Assembly: GCF_000013705.1 (NCBI RefSeq)
Contig: NC_007947.1
Location: forward strand, 1,116,001 to 1,180,000
Direction of reading: 5' to 3'
Length of the DNA: 64,000 nucleotides
DNA from: Methylobacillus flagellatus KT
GTDB lineage: Bacteria; Pseudomonadota; Gammaproteobacteria; Burkholderiales; Methylophilaceae
Shown here piece after piece: positions 1-8,719 of the stretch. Position numbers and translations under genes: made by a program. The notes below the pieces were generated by a model. It did no database searches. It saw nothing but the letters and a program-made list of their open reading frames with translations, and was not told the origin of the DNA. The stretch's first letter is position 1. Each line of letters opens with the position of its first letter.

Positions 1-786
1 TAACGCCTTATAGCTGTTGAGCAGCTTTGGGGCGACAAGTCCGAGATATTCAGGCCGCTGGAATTCGACGCGCTTCCAGAAGGAAATAGCCTGTTTGTGG
101 TTGCCTGCGCCAGCTTCGAGATCGCCCAGCATGATATTGGCGCGGACGCAGCCCTTATCGGCTTCAATCGCTGTGTCCAGCGCATGGCGTGCACTATGGA
201 CATCGTGTTCAAGGATAGCCTTCATTGCGATTTCGCAGTGGAACTGGGCTACTTCCTTGCGGAAAGAAATACCAGACAGTCGTTCAAGCTCTACCGCACT
301 TTTGATCGCATGATGCCATTCCCGCTCGCGGATATAGATTTCCAATAGCGCGCGCAAGGCGGTCTGCTTGTAACGGCTGTCGTGCAATGAGGTAAACAGC
401 TCTTCCGCGCGGTCAAACAGGCCTGCCTTGAGATAATCCTGCGCCAGTTCTGCCATGACGGCCTGCTTTTGCTGGTCCGGTAATTCTTTGCGTTCCAGCA
501 GGCTGAGATGCAGGTGGATTGCACGGTCTACTTCACCGCGGCGGCGGAACAGGCTGCCCAAGGCAAAATGCAGTTCCATGGAGTCTGCATTGGCTTGCAC
601 CGCTTCGATGAAGGCTTCTATCGCCTTATCGTGCTGGTCGCTGATGAGGAAGTTCAAGCCTTTGAAATAGGCTGCGGGTAAAGTCGTGGATTCGGTGAGC
701 AGCTGATTGATATCCACGCGTGCGGCCAGCCAGCCGAGCGTAAAGAAGAGGGGGAGGGCGAGCAGCCACCAGTATTCAAATTCCAT
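1..786 (-). CDS. lapB: Lipopolysaccharide assembly protein LapB (YciM), 3' part beyond window
   Basis: The frame is open from an ATG at 786 to the left edge (262 codons seen), so the C-terminus, where the family carries a rubredoxin-like metal site, is missing. The product starts MEFEYWWLLALPLFFTLGW, one N-terminal membrane anchor, followed by TPR-type helical repeats rich in A, L and E (for example HFALGSLFRRRGEVDRAI). LapB is an inner-membrane scaffold that brings FtsH protease to LpxC and so limits lipopolysaccharide synthesis. It follows lapA on the same strand with a 73-bp gap, the usual proteobacterial order. Identification rests on anchor plus TPR layout and synteny; I am confident. 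Confidence 0.9.
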   Translation of the reverse strand, partial: MEFEYWWLLALPLFFTLGWLAARVDINQLLTESTTLPAAYFKGLNFLISDQHDKAIEAFIEAVQANADSMELHFALGSLFRRRGEVDRAIHLHLSLLERKELPDQQKQAVMAELAQDYLKAGLFDRAEELFTSLHDSRYKQTALRALLEIYIREREWHHAIKSAVELERLSGISFRKEVAQFHCEIAMKAILEHDVHSARHALDTAIEADKGCVRANIMLGDLEAGAGNHKQAISFWKRVEFQRPEYLGLVAPKLLNSYKAL

Positions 787-859
787 GGTTGGTTTCCAGG
801 CCTGTAATCAGCACGACAGGCATCTAACTAGAAGGATGACGTTGCAAGTCATGTGCTTG

Positions 860-1117
860 TCATTTGGTCATCTTGAGGTTCTTGATTTCTTTTTCCAGAG
901 CAAGCAGCTTGCGGCGCTGGCTAATCAACGAGCCCAGGCAGGCAACGACGCCTGCAATGATGCCGCTGAAAAATGTCACCAGAAGCATGAGGGAAAGCGG
1001 TGCTTTCCAGGAGTAGCCCAGATAATAGGCTAGCTCGACGGGTTCCGCGTTCTTGAAGGCAAACCCGAGCAGTAGGATGAACAGCAAAACGCCAAGTACG
1101 GTATATAAGGTGCGCAT
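860..1117 (-). CDS. lapA: LapA-family (DUF1049) inner-membrane protein
   Basis: An 85-aa protein with two membrane segments (about residues 5-20 and 41-63) and a basic, helical cytoplasmic tail (RRKLLALEKEIKNLK). Size, two-helix layout and the position between ihfB and lapB match LapA, the small partner of LapB in lipopolysaccharide assembly control. A strong hairpin terminator lies between ihfB and this gene, so lapA-lapB probably also has its own promoter in 1118-1163. The family is short and variable, so synteny carries much of the call. Confidence 0.88.
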   Translation of the reverse strand: MRTLYTVLGVLLFILLLGFAFKNAEPVELAYYLGYSWKAPLSLMLLVTFFSGIIAGVVACLGSLISQRRKLLALEKEIKNLKMTK

Positions 1118-1163
1118 GGCTCAATTTTACCCAAGCATTGCCGAAGCGTGCAGGATTTAATGT

Positions 1164-1193
1164 AAAAAAACGGTAGCATCATCGATGCTACCG
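1164..1193 (-). terminator. Rho-independent terminator after ihfB
   Basis: A perfect 10-bp stem (1171-1180 pairing with 1184-1193) with a 3-nt loop is followed on the minus strand by seven T (1164-1170). The other side carries five T (1194-1198), so it could stop transcription both ways. It sits directly after the ihfB stop and before lapA, separating rpsA-ihfB transcripts from lapA-lapB. Confidence 0.88.
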
Positions 1194-1220
1194 TTTTTCC
1201 CAGCACAGCAGTCTGCGTGC

Positions 1221-1508
1221 TTAATTGCTGTTGCCGTCTACACGCTCACGCAATTCCTTGCCTGCCTTGAAATGAGGTACGTGTTTCTCAGGTACCTGCA
1301 CTTTTTCACCAGTCTTGGGGTTGCGTCCTAGCCGCGGTGGACGGTAGTTCAGACTGAAGCTACCGAAACCACGGATTTCAATACGCTCACCAGAAGCAAG
1401 ATTCTCCGTCATGGAGTCAAGAATCGTCTTGACGGAAAGTTCTGCATCCTTGACGACCAGTTGCGGAAAGCGTGCAGCCAGGTTGGCAATCAACTCCGAT
1501 TTGGTCAT
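1221..1508 (-). CDS. ihfB: Integration host factor subunit beta
   Basis: A 95-aa DNA-bending protein of the HU/IHF family, the beta half of the IHF heterodimer that shapes promoters, origins and recombination sites. It starts [14 protein letters not shown], contains the central [11 protein letters not shown] core and the minor-groove-inserting arm with RNPKTG (residues 62-67). Length matches IhfB (about 94-100 aa). It lies 12 bp after the rpsA stop on the same strand, the classic rpsA-ihfB arrangement, so the two are probably co-transcribed up to the hairpin at 1164-1193. Confidence 0.97.
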   Translation of the reverse strand: MTKSELIANLAARFPQLVVKDAELSVKTILDSMTENLASGERIEIRGFGSFSLNYRPPRLGRNPKTGEKVQVPEKHVPHFKAGKELRERVDGNSN

Positions 1509-1520
1509 GACGCTATGACC

Positions 1521-3230
1521 TTACTCGTTGTTTTTGCCGTCGAGCTTGGCCTTCAGCAATGCACCAAGATTGGTAGTGCCAGCAGATCCGGCATCATTGC
1601 TGAACTTTTGCAACGCATCAGCTTCATCGGCAATATCCTTCGCCTTGATGGAAAGAGCGATGGAACGGTTCTTGCGGTCGATATTAGTGATGCGGGCTTC
1701 GATCTCGTCACCCTCCTTGAGAACGGTAGAAATGTCGTCCACCTTGTCACGGGAAACTTCGGAAGCGCGCAGGTAGCCTTCAACCTCGTTGTCCAGCGCA
1801 ATCACGGCACCCTTGGCCTCGATGGACTTGACAGTACCCTTGACGATAGCACCCTTGTCGTTCAGTGCGGTGTAAGCACTGAATGGGTCGCTATCCAGTT
1901 GCTTGACGCCCAGAGAGATGCGCTCTTTCTCAACATCAATGCTAAGCACCACTGCCTCGAGTTCATCACCCTTCTTGAAGTTGCGGATTGCTTCTTCACC
2001 AGGCTGGTTCCATGACAGGTCGGACAGATGAACCAGACCGTCGATGCCGCCAGGCAGACCGATGAATACGCCGAAGTCGGTGATGGACTTGATCTGACCG
2101 CTAACCTTGTCGCCCTTCTTGTGGGTGGCAGCAAAGTCATCCCATGGGTTGGCTTGGCATTGCTTCATGCCCAGGGAGAGGCGGCGACGGTCTTCGTCGA
2201 TTTCCAGAATCATGACTTCTACTTCGTCACCCAGCTGAGCAATCTTGGCAGGATGGACGTTCTTGTTGGTCCAGTCCATTTCGGAAACGTGTACCAAACC
2301 TTCGATGCCTGGTTCGATTTCAACGAATGCACCGTAGTCGGTCAGATTGGTGACCTTGCCGAACAGGCGGGTACCGACTGGATAGCGGCGGCCCAAGGCA
2401 ACCCATGGGTCATCGCCCAGTTGCTTGATGCCCAGGGAAACGCGGTTTTTCTCTTGATCGAACTTGAGGATTTTGGCTTCGACTTCTTCACCAACGGTCA
2501 ATACTTCCGATGGGTGCTTGACGCGGCGCCATGCGAGGTCGGTGATGTGCAGCAAGCCGTCGATACCACCCAGGTCGACGAACGCACCGTAGTCGGTAAT
2601 ATTCTTGACGATGCCCTTGACCACTGCACCTTCTTTCAATGACTCCAGCAGGGCTTCGCGGTCGGCGCCCATGGTTTCTTCCAGTACAGCGCGGCGTGAA
2701 ACCACAACATTATTGCGCTTGCGATCCAGCTTGATGACCTTGAAATCCCATTCCTTGTTTTCGAAAGGCGTGGTGTCCTTCACAGGGCGCAGGTCAACCA
2801 GTGAGCCTGGCAGGAATGCACGAATGCTGTTGACCATGACGGTCAGGCCACCCTTGACACGACCATTGACCATGCCCTTGATGATACGGGATTCGTTCAT
2901 CGCTTCTTCGAGTTCTTGCCATGCCGCGAGGCGCTTGGCCTTTTCGCGGGAAAGTTTGGTGGAACCATAACCATCTTCCAGGGATTCGATGCAGACTTTA
3001 ACGAAATCGCCTACATTCACTTCGAGTTCGCCACGATCATTGCGGAACTCCGAAGCGGGAATCACGCTTTCGGACTTCAGGCCAGCGTTGACAATGACAA
3101 AGTCGTCATCGATGGAGACAACTTCAGCGGTGATCACTTCACCGGAGCGCATTTCCTGGCGAGCCAGGCTTTCCTCGAACAGGGCTGCGAAGCTTTCCAT
3201 GGAGGAGGTTGTGGTTGAAAGGTTAGTCAT
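1521..3230 (-). CDS. rpsA: 30S ribosomal protein S1
   Basis: A 569-aa protein, close to the 557 aa of E. coli S1. It shows a series of S1 OB-fold repeats; the later ones carry the typical G-x-V-x-x-I/L-T-D-Y/F-G-A/V-F-V/I signature (for example [37 protein letters not shown] and [19 protein letters not shown]). S1 binds mRNA on the small subunit and helps initiation on structured leaders. The N-terminus [20 protein letters not shown] resembles other betaproteobacterial S1 proteins. It lies downstream of cmk, but a hairpin terminator at 3274-3304 separates the two, so rpsA probably has its own promoter between about 3231 and 3273. Confidence 0.98.
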   Translation of the reverse strand: MTNLSTTTSSMESFAALFEESLARQEMRSGEVITAEVVSIDDDFVIVNAGLKSESVIPASEFRNDRGELEVNVGDFVKVCIESLEDGYGSTKLSREKAKRLAAWQELEEAMNESRIIKGMVNGRVKGGLTVMVNSIRAFLPGSLVDLRPVKDTTPFENKEWDFKVIKLDRKRNNVVVSRRAVLEETMGADREALLESLKEGAVVKGIVKNITDYGAFVDLGGIDGLLHITDLAWRRVKHPSEVLTVGEEVEAKILKFDQEKNRVSLGIKQLGDDPWVALGRRYPVGTRLFGKVTNLTDYGAFVEIEPGIEGLVHVSEMDWTNKNVHPAKIAQLGDEVEVMILEIDEDRRRLSLGMKQCQANPWDDFAATHKKGDKVSGQIKSITDFGVFIGLPGGIDGLVHLSDLSWNQPGEEAIRNFKKGDELEAVVLSIDVEKERISLGVKQLDSDPFSAYTALNDKGAIVKGTVKSIEAKGAVIALDNEVEGYLRASEVSRDKVDDISTVLKEGDEIEARITNIDRKNRSIALSIKAKDIADEADALQKFSNDAGSAGTTNLGALLKAKLDGKNNE

Positions 3231-3273
3231 TAAAAAAATATCCAGATAATCCCGCCGTGCAGCGGGTCAAATT

Positions 3274-3304
3274 AAAAAAAACCATGAACCGGTGAGATTC
3301 ACGG
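3274..3304 (-). terminator. Rho-independent terminator between cmk and rpsA
   Basis: On the minus strand a 7-bp stem (3298-3304 with 3282-3288, one G-T pair) encloses a 9-nt loop and is followed by eight T (3274-3281). It begins 17 bp after the cmk stop. It would end the tyrA-aroA-cmk transcript before rpsA. Confidence 0.75.
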
Positions 3305-3320
3305 CACTCATACTGAAAGC

Positions 3321-4001
3321 TTATTTTCCAGCGTCAGCTCGGCTATAATCCAGAATAGCCTCGACTGCCTGGTCTATGCTGAGGTCGCTGGTTTCCAGCA
3401 ACCTCGCGCTCTCGCTTTTTTGCAGCGGCGCAACGGCTCTTTGGCTGTCCCTTGCATCGCGGGTTTGCAAATCCTGCAAGATTTCCGCGAGATTAGCATG
3501 GATTCCTTTTTCTATCAACTGTTTATAACGCCTCTCAGCCCTGACTTCCGCGCTGGCAGTAAGAAATATCTTGGTTTGTGCATCAGGGAAGACGACCGTG
3601 GCCATATCCCGGCCATCTGCAACCAGGCCTGGTGCCTTGCGGAAACTCTGTTGCAGATTGAGGAGTGCGCGGCGCAGGGCAGGATGAACAGCAACTTCTG
3701 ATGCACCACGACTGATTTCTTCAGTACGTACAGCCTCGGTGATGATTTCGCCATCCAGGTAGATTTCATCGTCCAAAAAGCAGATATCCAACTCTTGCGC
3801 CAACTTTGCCAGCGCGGCTTCATCCTGCCAGCTGATGCCGCGCCTGAGTGCTGCCAGCGCGGCGATGCGATAGATGGCGCCCGAGTCCAGGTAGTGGTAG
3901 CCCAAGGCCTTTGCTACGCGCTGGGCCACGGTCCCCTTGCCGGAGGCGGAGGGGCCATCGATGGCGATGACGGGTACGGCAGAGGTTTGCATGTCAGTCA
4001 T
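3321..4001 (-). CDS. cmk: Cytidylate kinase
   Basis: Phosphorylates CMP and dCMP with ATP to give CDP/dCDP, feeding nucleic acid and phospholipid precursors in the cytosol. The 226-aa product has the P-loop GPSASGKGT (residues 16-24), then YHYLDSGAIYR, the CMP-binding/insert region and VADGRDMATVVFPDA, all typical of bacterial Cmk. The gene sits between aroA and rpsA, as in many proteobacteria. Start at 4001 gives MTDMQTSAVPVIAIDG; an in-frame ATG three codons later is equally possible. The gap to aroA is 23 bp, suggesting one transcript. Confidence 0.97.
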   Translation of the reverse strand: MTDMQTSAVPVIAIDGPSASGKGTVAQRVAKALGYHYLDSGAIYRIAALAALRRGISWQDEAALAKLAQELDICFLDDEIYLDGEIITEAVRTEEISRGASEVAVHPALRRALLNLQQSFRKAPGLVADGRDMATVVFPDAQTKIFLTASAEVRAERRYKQLIEKGIHANLAEILQDLQTRDARDSQRAVAPLQKSESARLLETSDLSIDQAVEAILDYSRADAGK

Positions 4002-4024
4002 TGGCAGTGCGGAGATAATCGGTT

Positions 4025-5314
4025 TTACGCATGAACCAGCGCGGAAAATCGCTCGAAATAGTCAGGGAAGGTCTTGGCAACGCAGTTCGGGTCATTGATC
4101 ACGATGGGGACGCCGCCGAGTGCAACCAGCGAGAAACACATCGCCATGCGGTGATCGTCGTAGGTGTCGATACAGGCGTTGGGCGTCAGTGCGTCTGGGG
4201 GCGTAATCCGGAGGTAGTCGTTGCCTTCCTCCACAACAGCCCCGACCTTGCGCAGCTCTGTTGCCATGGCGGCCAGGCGGTCGGTTTCCTTGACGCGCCA
4301 GCTCGCGATATTGCGCAAGGTGCTTGTGCCGTCGGCAAACAAGGCCAGGATCGCCAGCGTCATGGCGGCATCCGGGATGTGGTTGCAATCCATATCCAGC
4401 GCCTTGAGTTTGCCTGGCGTCGAGTGGACCTTGATCCAGTGGTCACCGGTATTGACGTCGGCCCCCATCCGTTCAAGGGCCTCGACAAAGCGCACATCAC
4501 CTTGAATGCTGTTGCGGCCTACGCCTTCTACCGTGACCGGGCCCTGCCCGATCGCTCCTGCTGCAAGAAAGTATGAGGCAGAGGAGGCGTCTCCCTCGAC
4601 ATGGACAATGCCGGGGCTTTTGTAGCGGCTGCCGGCAGGAATGGTGAACGTGCGCCAGTGCTCGCGCAGCACTTCGATGCCGAATTGACGCATGAGGTTG
4701 AGCGTGATGTCGATGTAGGGTTTCGAGATCAATTCGCCGATGACTTCGATTCGCGCTTCCTCGCCCGTGAGAGGCAAAGCCATCAGCAAGGCGGTCAGGA
4801 ATTGGCTGGAGACATCGCCGCGTACCCGCAATGCCTCGCTGGTATTCAGTGTCGCAGGGCGGATATGCAAGGGAGGAAAGCCTGGGTTCTGCAGATATTC
4901 AATGGCGGCGCCAGCTGCATTCAGCGTATCCACCAGGTCGCCAATCGGTCGTTCGTGCATGCGGGCGATGCCGGATAGTTCATAGTTACCGTGCGACAAG
5001 GCCAGCGCCGCAGTCAATGGCCGAAAAGCGGTGCCGGCATTGCCAAGAAACAACGCGGCCTGTTTGACCGGGAATTCCCCGCATGTGCCATGAACCTGCC
5101 ATTGATGGAGACCGGTCTGCTCCAGCTTGACGCCTAGTATGCGCAGGGCGTCGAGCATGCGTTGCGTATCGTCCGATGCCAGAAGCTCATGAATTTCGGT
5201 ATCGCCCTGTGCCAGCGCTGCAAGCAACAGGGTGCGGTTGGAAATGCTCTTCGATCCAGGCAGCTTGACGGTGCCATAGGCATGGCGTACGGCCGGTAGG
5301 GTGAGGCTTTCCAT
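4025..5314 (-). CDS. aroA: 3-phosphoshikimate 1-carboxyvinyltransferase (EPSP synthase)
   Basis: Transfers the enolpyruvyl group of PEP to shikimate-3-phosphate, step six of the shikimate pathway. The 429-aa length is normal. Substrate-binding signatures are visible: PGSKSISNR at residues 19-27, [13 protein letters not shown] in the N-terminal lobe (the G-N-A-G-T-A motif of glyphosate-sensitive class I enzymes), and [15 protein letters not shown] plus DDHRMAMC in the C-terminal lobe. It follows tyrA with a 2-bp gap and is followed by cmk, so aromatic amino acid genes are coupled to nucleotide and translation genes in one stretch. Confidence 0.98.
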   Translation of the reverse strand: MESLTLPAVRHAYGTVKLPGSKSISNRTLLLAALAQGDTEIHELLASDDTQRMLDALRILGVKLEQTGLHQWQVHGTCGEFPVKQAALFLGNAGTAFRPLTAALALSHGNYELSGIARMHERPIGDLVDTLNAAGAAIEYLQNPGFPPLHIRPATLNTSEALRVRGDVSSQFLTALLMALPLTGEEARIEVIGELISKPYIDITLNLMRQFGIEVLREHWRTFTIPAGSRYKSPGIVHVEGDASSASYFLAAGAIGQGPVTVEGVGRNSIQGDVRFVEALERMGADVNTGDHWIKVHSTPGKLKALDMDCNHIPDAAMTLAILALFADGTSTLRNIASWRVKETDRLAAMATELRKVGAVVEEGNDYLRITPPDALTPNACIDTYDDHRMAMCFSLVALGGVPIVINDPNCVAKTFPDYFERFSALVHA

Positions 5315-5316
5315 AC

Positions 5317-6198
5317 CTAGTTACCCCCTTGCGCTGATTGGGTGCGCTCGGCCCATGCATTGCGGGCGTGGCTGGCACGTTCGAAGATGGCTTGCAGGCT
5401 GGCAGCGTTGCCTTGTTCCAGAGTTTGGCGCAGGCGAGCAAGGCTGGCTTGGTAGTGATCCAGCTCTTGCAGCAGGGCGGTGCGGTTGGCCAGGCTGATG
5501 TCGCGCCACATTTCCGGGGAGCTGCCTGCGATGCGGGTGAAGTCGCGGAAGCCGCTCGCTGCAAACTCGAAGAACTGGTCTGCGTCGGGGCGTGCCGCCA
5601 ATTCGTCTACCAGGGCAAATGCCAGCAGGTGAGGCAAGTGGCTGACGGCGGCAAACACCGTGTCATGCTCGGCCGGGCTCATTTGCCGCACAATGGCGCC
5701 AGTGCTCAGCCAGAGTTCATGAATTGCCTGGATTGCGGCTGGGTCGGTGTGCGCGCAGGGTGTGAGAATGACCTTTTTGTTCTGATAAAGCGTGGCTTGC
5801 GCGGCAGATGGACCGCTTTTTTCTGCCCCTGCAATCGGGTGACCTGGCACGAAGCGCGAGGCAGCCTCGCCGAGGATGCGGTGGGCCTGTTCGACAATCT
5901 CGGCCTTGGTGCTGCCTGCATCGGTGACGATGGTATTTTCTTCCAGATGCGGTGCAATACGCTCGAGGATGGAGGCAATCTGGGCCACGGGGGTCGCGAT
6001 CATGACCACGTCCACGTCCTTTAGCGCCGTGACCGGGTCGCTGGCAGCTTCATCAATGATGCCAAGCGCTAAGGCTTCCTGCAAGCTGTCACCTGTGCGT
6101 CCAATGCCGGTGACATGCCAGTCTTTGTTGGCTGCCTTGAGCGCGAGTGCAAGTGAGCCACCGATCAGGCCTACGCCAAAAACAAGCAGTTTTTTCAA
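5317..6198 (-). CDS. tyrA: Prephenate dehydrogenase (arogenate/prephenate type)
   Basis: Oxidatively decarboxylates prephenate (or arogenate) for tyrosine synthesis. The 293-aa protein starts with a dinucleotide-binding Rossmann motif [11 protein letters not shown] (GxGxxGG at residues 8-14), followed by [10 protein letters not shown], the catalytic-region [14 protein letters not shown] and [12 protein letters not shown]. There is no fused chorismate mutase domain, as in stand-alone TyrA. Substrate and cofactor preference cannot be settled by eye. The stop lies 2 bp before aroA, so the two are translationally close. Confidence 0.93.
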   Translation of the reverse strand: MKKLLVFGVGLIGGSLALALKAANKDWHVTGIGRTGDSLQEALALGIIDEAASDPVTALKDVDVVMIATPVAQIASILERIAPHLEENTIVTDAGSTKAEIVEQAHRILGEAASRFVPGHPIAGAEKSGPSAAQATLYQNKKVILTPCAHTDPAAIQAIHELWLSTGAIVRQMSPAEHDTVFAAVSHLPHLLAFALVDELAARPDADQFFEFAASGFRDFTRIAGSSPEMWRDISLANRTALLQELDHYQASLARLRQTLEQGNAASLQAIFERASHARNAWAERTQSAQGGN

Positions 6199-6270
6199 GG
6201 TGCGAACAGTGCGAGGTGAATGAAAACGGCAATTGTATCATGCCAGCGGTGATTGGCTGGACGGAGAAAG

Positions 6271-6320
6271 GCAACCGGGGCGTTCCTTGTCAAGGCAGAC
6301 GAAGCAAAAACGCCGGTTGC
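6271..6320. repeat. Imperfect inverted repeat between tyrA and bpt
   Basis: Arms at 6271-6284 and 6309-6320 are complementary apart from a GG bulge, separated by 24 nt. There is no T-run on either side. It lies in the 185-bp gap downstream of bpt and upstream of tyrA (both minus strand). It might be a weak transcription or RNA-processing signal, or nothing. Confidence 0.4.
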
Positions 6321-6383
6321 TGGAGATAGCAAGGAGTAATGGCTAAGACTGGCCAGCGGAAAAATGGTTCACAGGCAGCAGGG

Positions 6384-7130
6384 CTATTTTGGCTGTGCGT
6401 ATCGCTCGGTGTGAATGGGGCGCCATTCGCCGTCAATTAACCCTTCCTGGGGCAGAAAATTTTGCTTATAGGCCATCTTGCGGCTTTCCTTGATCCAGTA
6501 GCCGAGATAAAGGTAAGGCAGGTTGAGGCTGCCGCACCAGTCAAGCAGCCACAGGATATTGTAAGTGCCATAACTGGCATGTTTGTCGGCAGTGTCATAA
6601 AAGGTATAAACGGCGGAAATGCCATCGCGCACGATGTCCACCACGCTGACCATTTTGAGTACGCCGTTCTCGCGGAATTCCACCATCAGGCTTTCCACAT
6701 TGCTTTGCACCAGGAAGTTACGGTATTGCTCTACGGTTTCCGGATCCTCCGAGCTGCCTTCATGCCGGGCAGCCTGGTAAGCGGAATACAGGGCAAAGTG
6801 CTCTTCCGAGAAGGCCAGCTCAATGAGGGCGACAGAGAGGTTGCGATGCTGTTTCCATGCCCGCCGCTGGCTGCGGCTGGGCTGGAATTCTGCAACGGGT
6901 AGCCTGACGGGAATACAGGCATGGCAAGTCTCGCAGTGAGGACGGTAGGCGAACTTGCCGCTGCGGCGGAAGCCAAGCTGGATCAGCCCGCTGTATGCGT
7001 GAGCGTCTATCAGGTGATGTGGTGTGGCAATCAGCGATTGCGCTGGTTTGTCCGCAAGGTAGCCGCAGGAATACGCGGTGGTAGCGTAGAACTGGATTTT
7101 GTGCAGATGCTGTTCGCCAGGCAATGTCAT
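6384..7130 (-). CDS. bpt: Aspartate/glutamate leucyltransferase (Bpt, ATE family)
   Basis: Transfers leucine from Leu-tRNA to proteins with N-terminal Asp or Glu, making them N-end-rule substrates for ClpS/ClpAP. The 248-aa length fits. The N-terminal ATE domain has the cysteine cluster with [11 protein letters not shown] and [14 protein letters not shown], and the C-terminal domain has [29 protein letters not shown] and the [12 protein letters not shown] end typical of Bpt. Its start overlaps the aat stop by 4 bp (7127-7130), so the two transferases are translationally coupled. Confidence 0.94.
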   Translation of the reverse strand: MTLPGEQHLHKIQFYATTAYSCGYLADKPAQSLIATPHHLIDAHAYSGLIQLGFRRSGKFAYRPHCETCHACIPVRLPVAEFQPSRSQRRAWKQHRNLSVALIELAFSEEHFALYSAYQAARHEGSSEDPETVEQYRNFLVQSNVESLMVEFRENGVLKMVSVVDIVRDGISAVYTFYDTADKHASYGTYNILWLLDWCGSLNLPYLYLGYWIKESRKMAYKQNFLPQEGLIDGEWRPIHTERYAQPK

Positions 7131-7861
7131 GCTGGGTAGTGTACCAATTCATTCAGTCGTTGGGAAAATTCCGCGCGGGTAATCTCGCGTGCGCCTAGCG
7201 AGGCCAGGTGCCGGGTTTTCATCTGGCAGTCGATCATGCCATACCCCAGTGCTTGAAGGCGTCGCACCATATGCACAAATGCGAGCTTGGAGGCATCGGT
7301 TGTATGATGAAACATGGACTCCCCGTAGAACATCCTGCCCAGGCTGACGCCGTACAAGCCGCCCACCAGTTTGCCATCCACCCAGGTCTCGGCGCTGTGG
7401 GCGTGGCCTAGCAGATGCAGCGTATTGTAGGCTTCCATGATGCCGTCGGTAATCCAGGTACCATCCTGGCCTTCGCGCGGAGTGGCGGCGCATGCGGCAA
7501 TGACCTGGCTGAAAGCCGTGTTGAAGCGGATTTCATAATCTCGGCGCTTGAGCCGCTTGGCCAATGACCGGGAAATTTTCAGTTCGCCGGGGAACAGCAC
7601 CATGCGAGGATCCGGACTCCACCACAGTATGGGCTCTCCCTCGCTGAACCAGGGGAATATGCCCTGCGCATATGCGTTGAGCAGGCGTTCGGCAGTCAGG
7701 TCGCCGCCAATGGCAATCAGTCCATTGGGCTCCCGCAGAGCGGCCTCCAGGGGAGGAAAGGGTGTACCGGCCTGCAATACACGTACCGGGCCGCCAGGCA
7801 AGCGGTAGTATTGATGTGTCATGCGAGGGTCATCTTGTTGAGTTGTTGTGGAATCGACCAT
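7127..7861 (-). CDS. aat: Leucyl/phenylalanyl-tRNA--protein transferase
   Basis: Adds Leu or Phe from aminoacyl-tRNA to proteins with N-terminal Arg or Lys, committing them to ClpAP degradation. Diagnostic stretches are [21 protein letters not shown], split here as the L-R-E-P-N-G-L and GGDL motifs, then [24 protein letters not shown] (key W-S-P-D-P-R), [29 protein letters not shown] and [14 protein letters not shown]. The reported start at 7861 gives a 13-residue polar extension; an internal ATG at 7822 ([11 protein letters not shown]) is as likely because neither has a clear ribosome site. Immediately upstream is a nested palindrome (7891-7933) shared with the divergent copper genes. Confidence 0.94.
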   Translation of the reverse strand: MVDSTTTQQDDPRMTHQYYRLPGGPVRVLQAGTPFPPLEAALREPNGLIAIGGDLTAERLLNAYAQGIFPWFSEGEPILWWSPDPRMVLFPGELKISRSLAKRLKRRDYEIRFNTAFSQVIAACAATPREGQDGTWITDGIMEAYNTLHLLGHAHSAETWVDGKLVGGLYGVSLGRMFYGESMFHHTTDASKLAFVHMVRRLQALGYGMIDCQMKTRHLASLGAREITRAEFSQRLNELVHYPA

Positions 7862-7890
7862 GAAGCAGCAATTCAGTCAGGATCGGTGCT

Positions 7891-7933
7891 AGCATAATGC
7901 AGATGCAGCTTTGCTGCATGCCCTGATTATGCT
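7891..7933. promoter_or_regulatory. Nested 43-bp inverted repeat in the aat/copper-operon divergent region
   Basis: Two perfect dyads share one centre: outer 8-bp arms at 7891-7898 and 7926-7933, inner 7-bp arms at 7903-7909 and 7913-7919 with a 3-nt loop. On the plus strand a weak promoter can be drawn inside it (TTGCTG at 7911-7916, 16-bp spacer, TACTAT at 7933-7938) just before the first copper-operon start at 7945. It may be an operator for a dimeric or tetrameric regulator, or an RNA hairpin leader. The role is inferred; the symmetry is plain in the sequence. Confidence 0.55.
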
Positions 7934-7944
7934 ACTATTCTTCC

Positions 7945-8310
7945 ATGCGCCTTTATCGCACCATTATCCTGTTGCTGCTGACCATGTTTCTTGCGGATAC
8001 CGTGGCGGCCAGCAGCAGCCTGCATCTGCCTGCCGTTTCCCCTGCGACAGCGCAGCCAGCGGCGCATCAGCATCATGCTACCCACGATCATGCGCGTCAT
8101 GATGACGGCGCGTATCAGCATGATGAGCAGCATGGCGACAATTGCAGGAACTGCCATGATTGCCTGTCATGCTTCAGCGTATTGCCTATTTCCATCCGCA
8201 TGTCTACGCCCGATTTGCCGCCTCGCCAGGTGGACATCGCGCCAAGCCTGATTTATTTCCCGCCCGCCCTGGCGCAATGGCAGCGCCCGCCGATCCTGCC
8301 CTCCATCTGA
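7945..8310 (+). CDS. Small exported His/Cys-rich protein, predicted metal binding
   Basis: A 121-aa protein with a signal peptide (MRLYRTIILLLLTMFLADTVAA), a His/Asp-rich stretch (HQHHATHDHARHDD) and a four-cysteine run CRNCHDCLSC (CxxCxxCxxC). The composition suggests periplasmic copper or other soft-metal binding. It is the first gene of a plus-strand cluster containing a second His-rich protein, a TolC-type lipoprotein and a multicopper oxidase, which supports a copper role. I do not recognise a named family. There is no obvious ribosome site ahead of the ATG at 7945, so translation may be weak or the start may differ. Confidence 0.7.
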   Translation: MRLYRTIILLLLTMFLADTVAASSSLHLPAVSPATAQPAAHQHHATHDHARHDDGAYQHDEQHGDNCRNCHDCLSCFSVLPISIRMSTPDLPPRQVDIAPSLIYFPPALAQWQRPPILPSI

Positions 8311-8399
8311 TCTCGTCATGGCCGCCGCTGTCTCTGCGGCCAAAGGTTTTAATGGCCCGCTTGCATCAAGCAGGCTTCATATCATGAATGGAGAGTATC

Positions 8400-8717
8400 A
8401 TGCGATTCAATATAGCCTTGTCAGCTTTAGGCTGCCTGTGCCTTGTCCTGCCCGTGGTGGCGGCAGAGGCTGAAACTGAGTTTAGTCCGGCCTTGCGCCA
8501 TGAGCCGGTCCTCGGGCAATACCAGAAATTCGAGCAGGGCGCCGCAGCCGCGCCGGTGCAGCCGCATGCCGAACACGATATGCACCACGACCATGCCGAA
8601 CACGATATGCACCACGACCATGCCGGCCATGAGCAGCATCAGCATGCTACGCAACATGATGCTGGACAGCGCGGGGACGGACAGCATGACGGCCACCATC
8701 GCATGCATGGGGAATGA
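8400..8717 (+). CDS. Exported His-rich protein of the copper cluster
   Basis: A 105-aa protein from the ATG at 8400, chosen because GGAGAG stands just upstream; an in-frame ATG at 8388 overlaps that ribosome site. Residues 1-21 form a signal peptide (MRFNIALSALGCLCLVLPVVA). The mature part is dominated by His, Asp and Met (repeated AEHDMHHDH, then HAGHEQHQHATQHD), a composition common in periplasmic copper-buffering proteins. Two copies of a 9-residue unit come from a perfect 27-bp DNA duplication. It overlaps or abuts the next gene near 8714-8720, implying an operon. No named family is recognised. Confidence 0.72.
   Translation: MRFNIALSALGCLCLVLPVVAAEAETEFSPALRHEPVLGQYQKFEQGAAAAPVQPHAEHDMHHDHAEHDMHHDHAGHEQHQHATQHDAGQRGDGQHDGHHRMHGE
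8568..8621 (+). repeat. Perfect 27-bp tandem duplication inside the His-rich gene
   Basis: Units 8568-8594 and 8595-8621 are identical and in frame, each encoding AEHDMHHDH. Identity at every synonymous position suggests recent slippage expansion, which would change the number of His/Met metal ligands. Confidence 0.95.
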
Positions 8718-8719
8718 TC

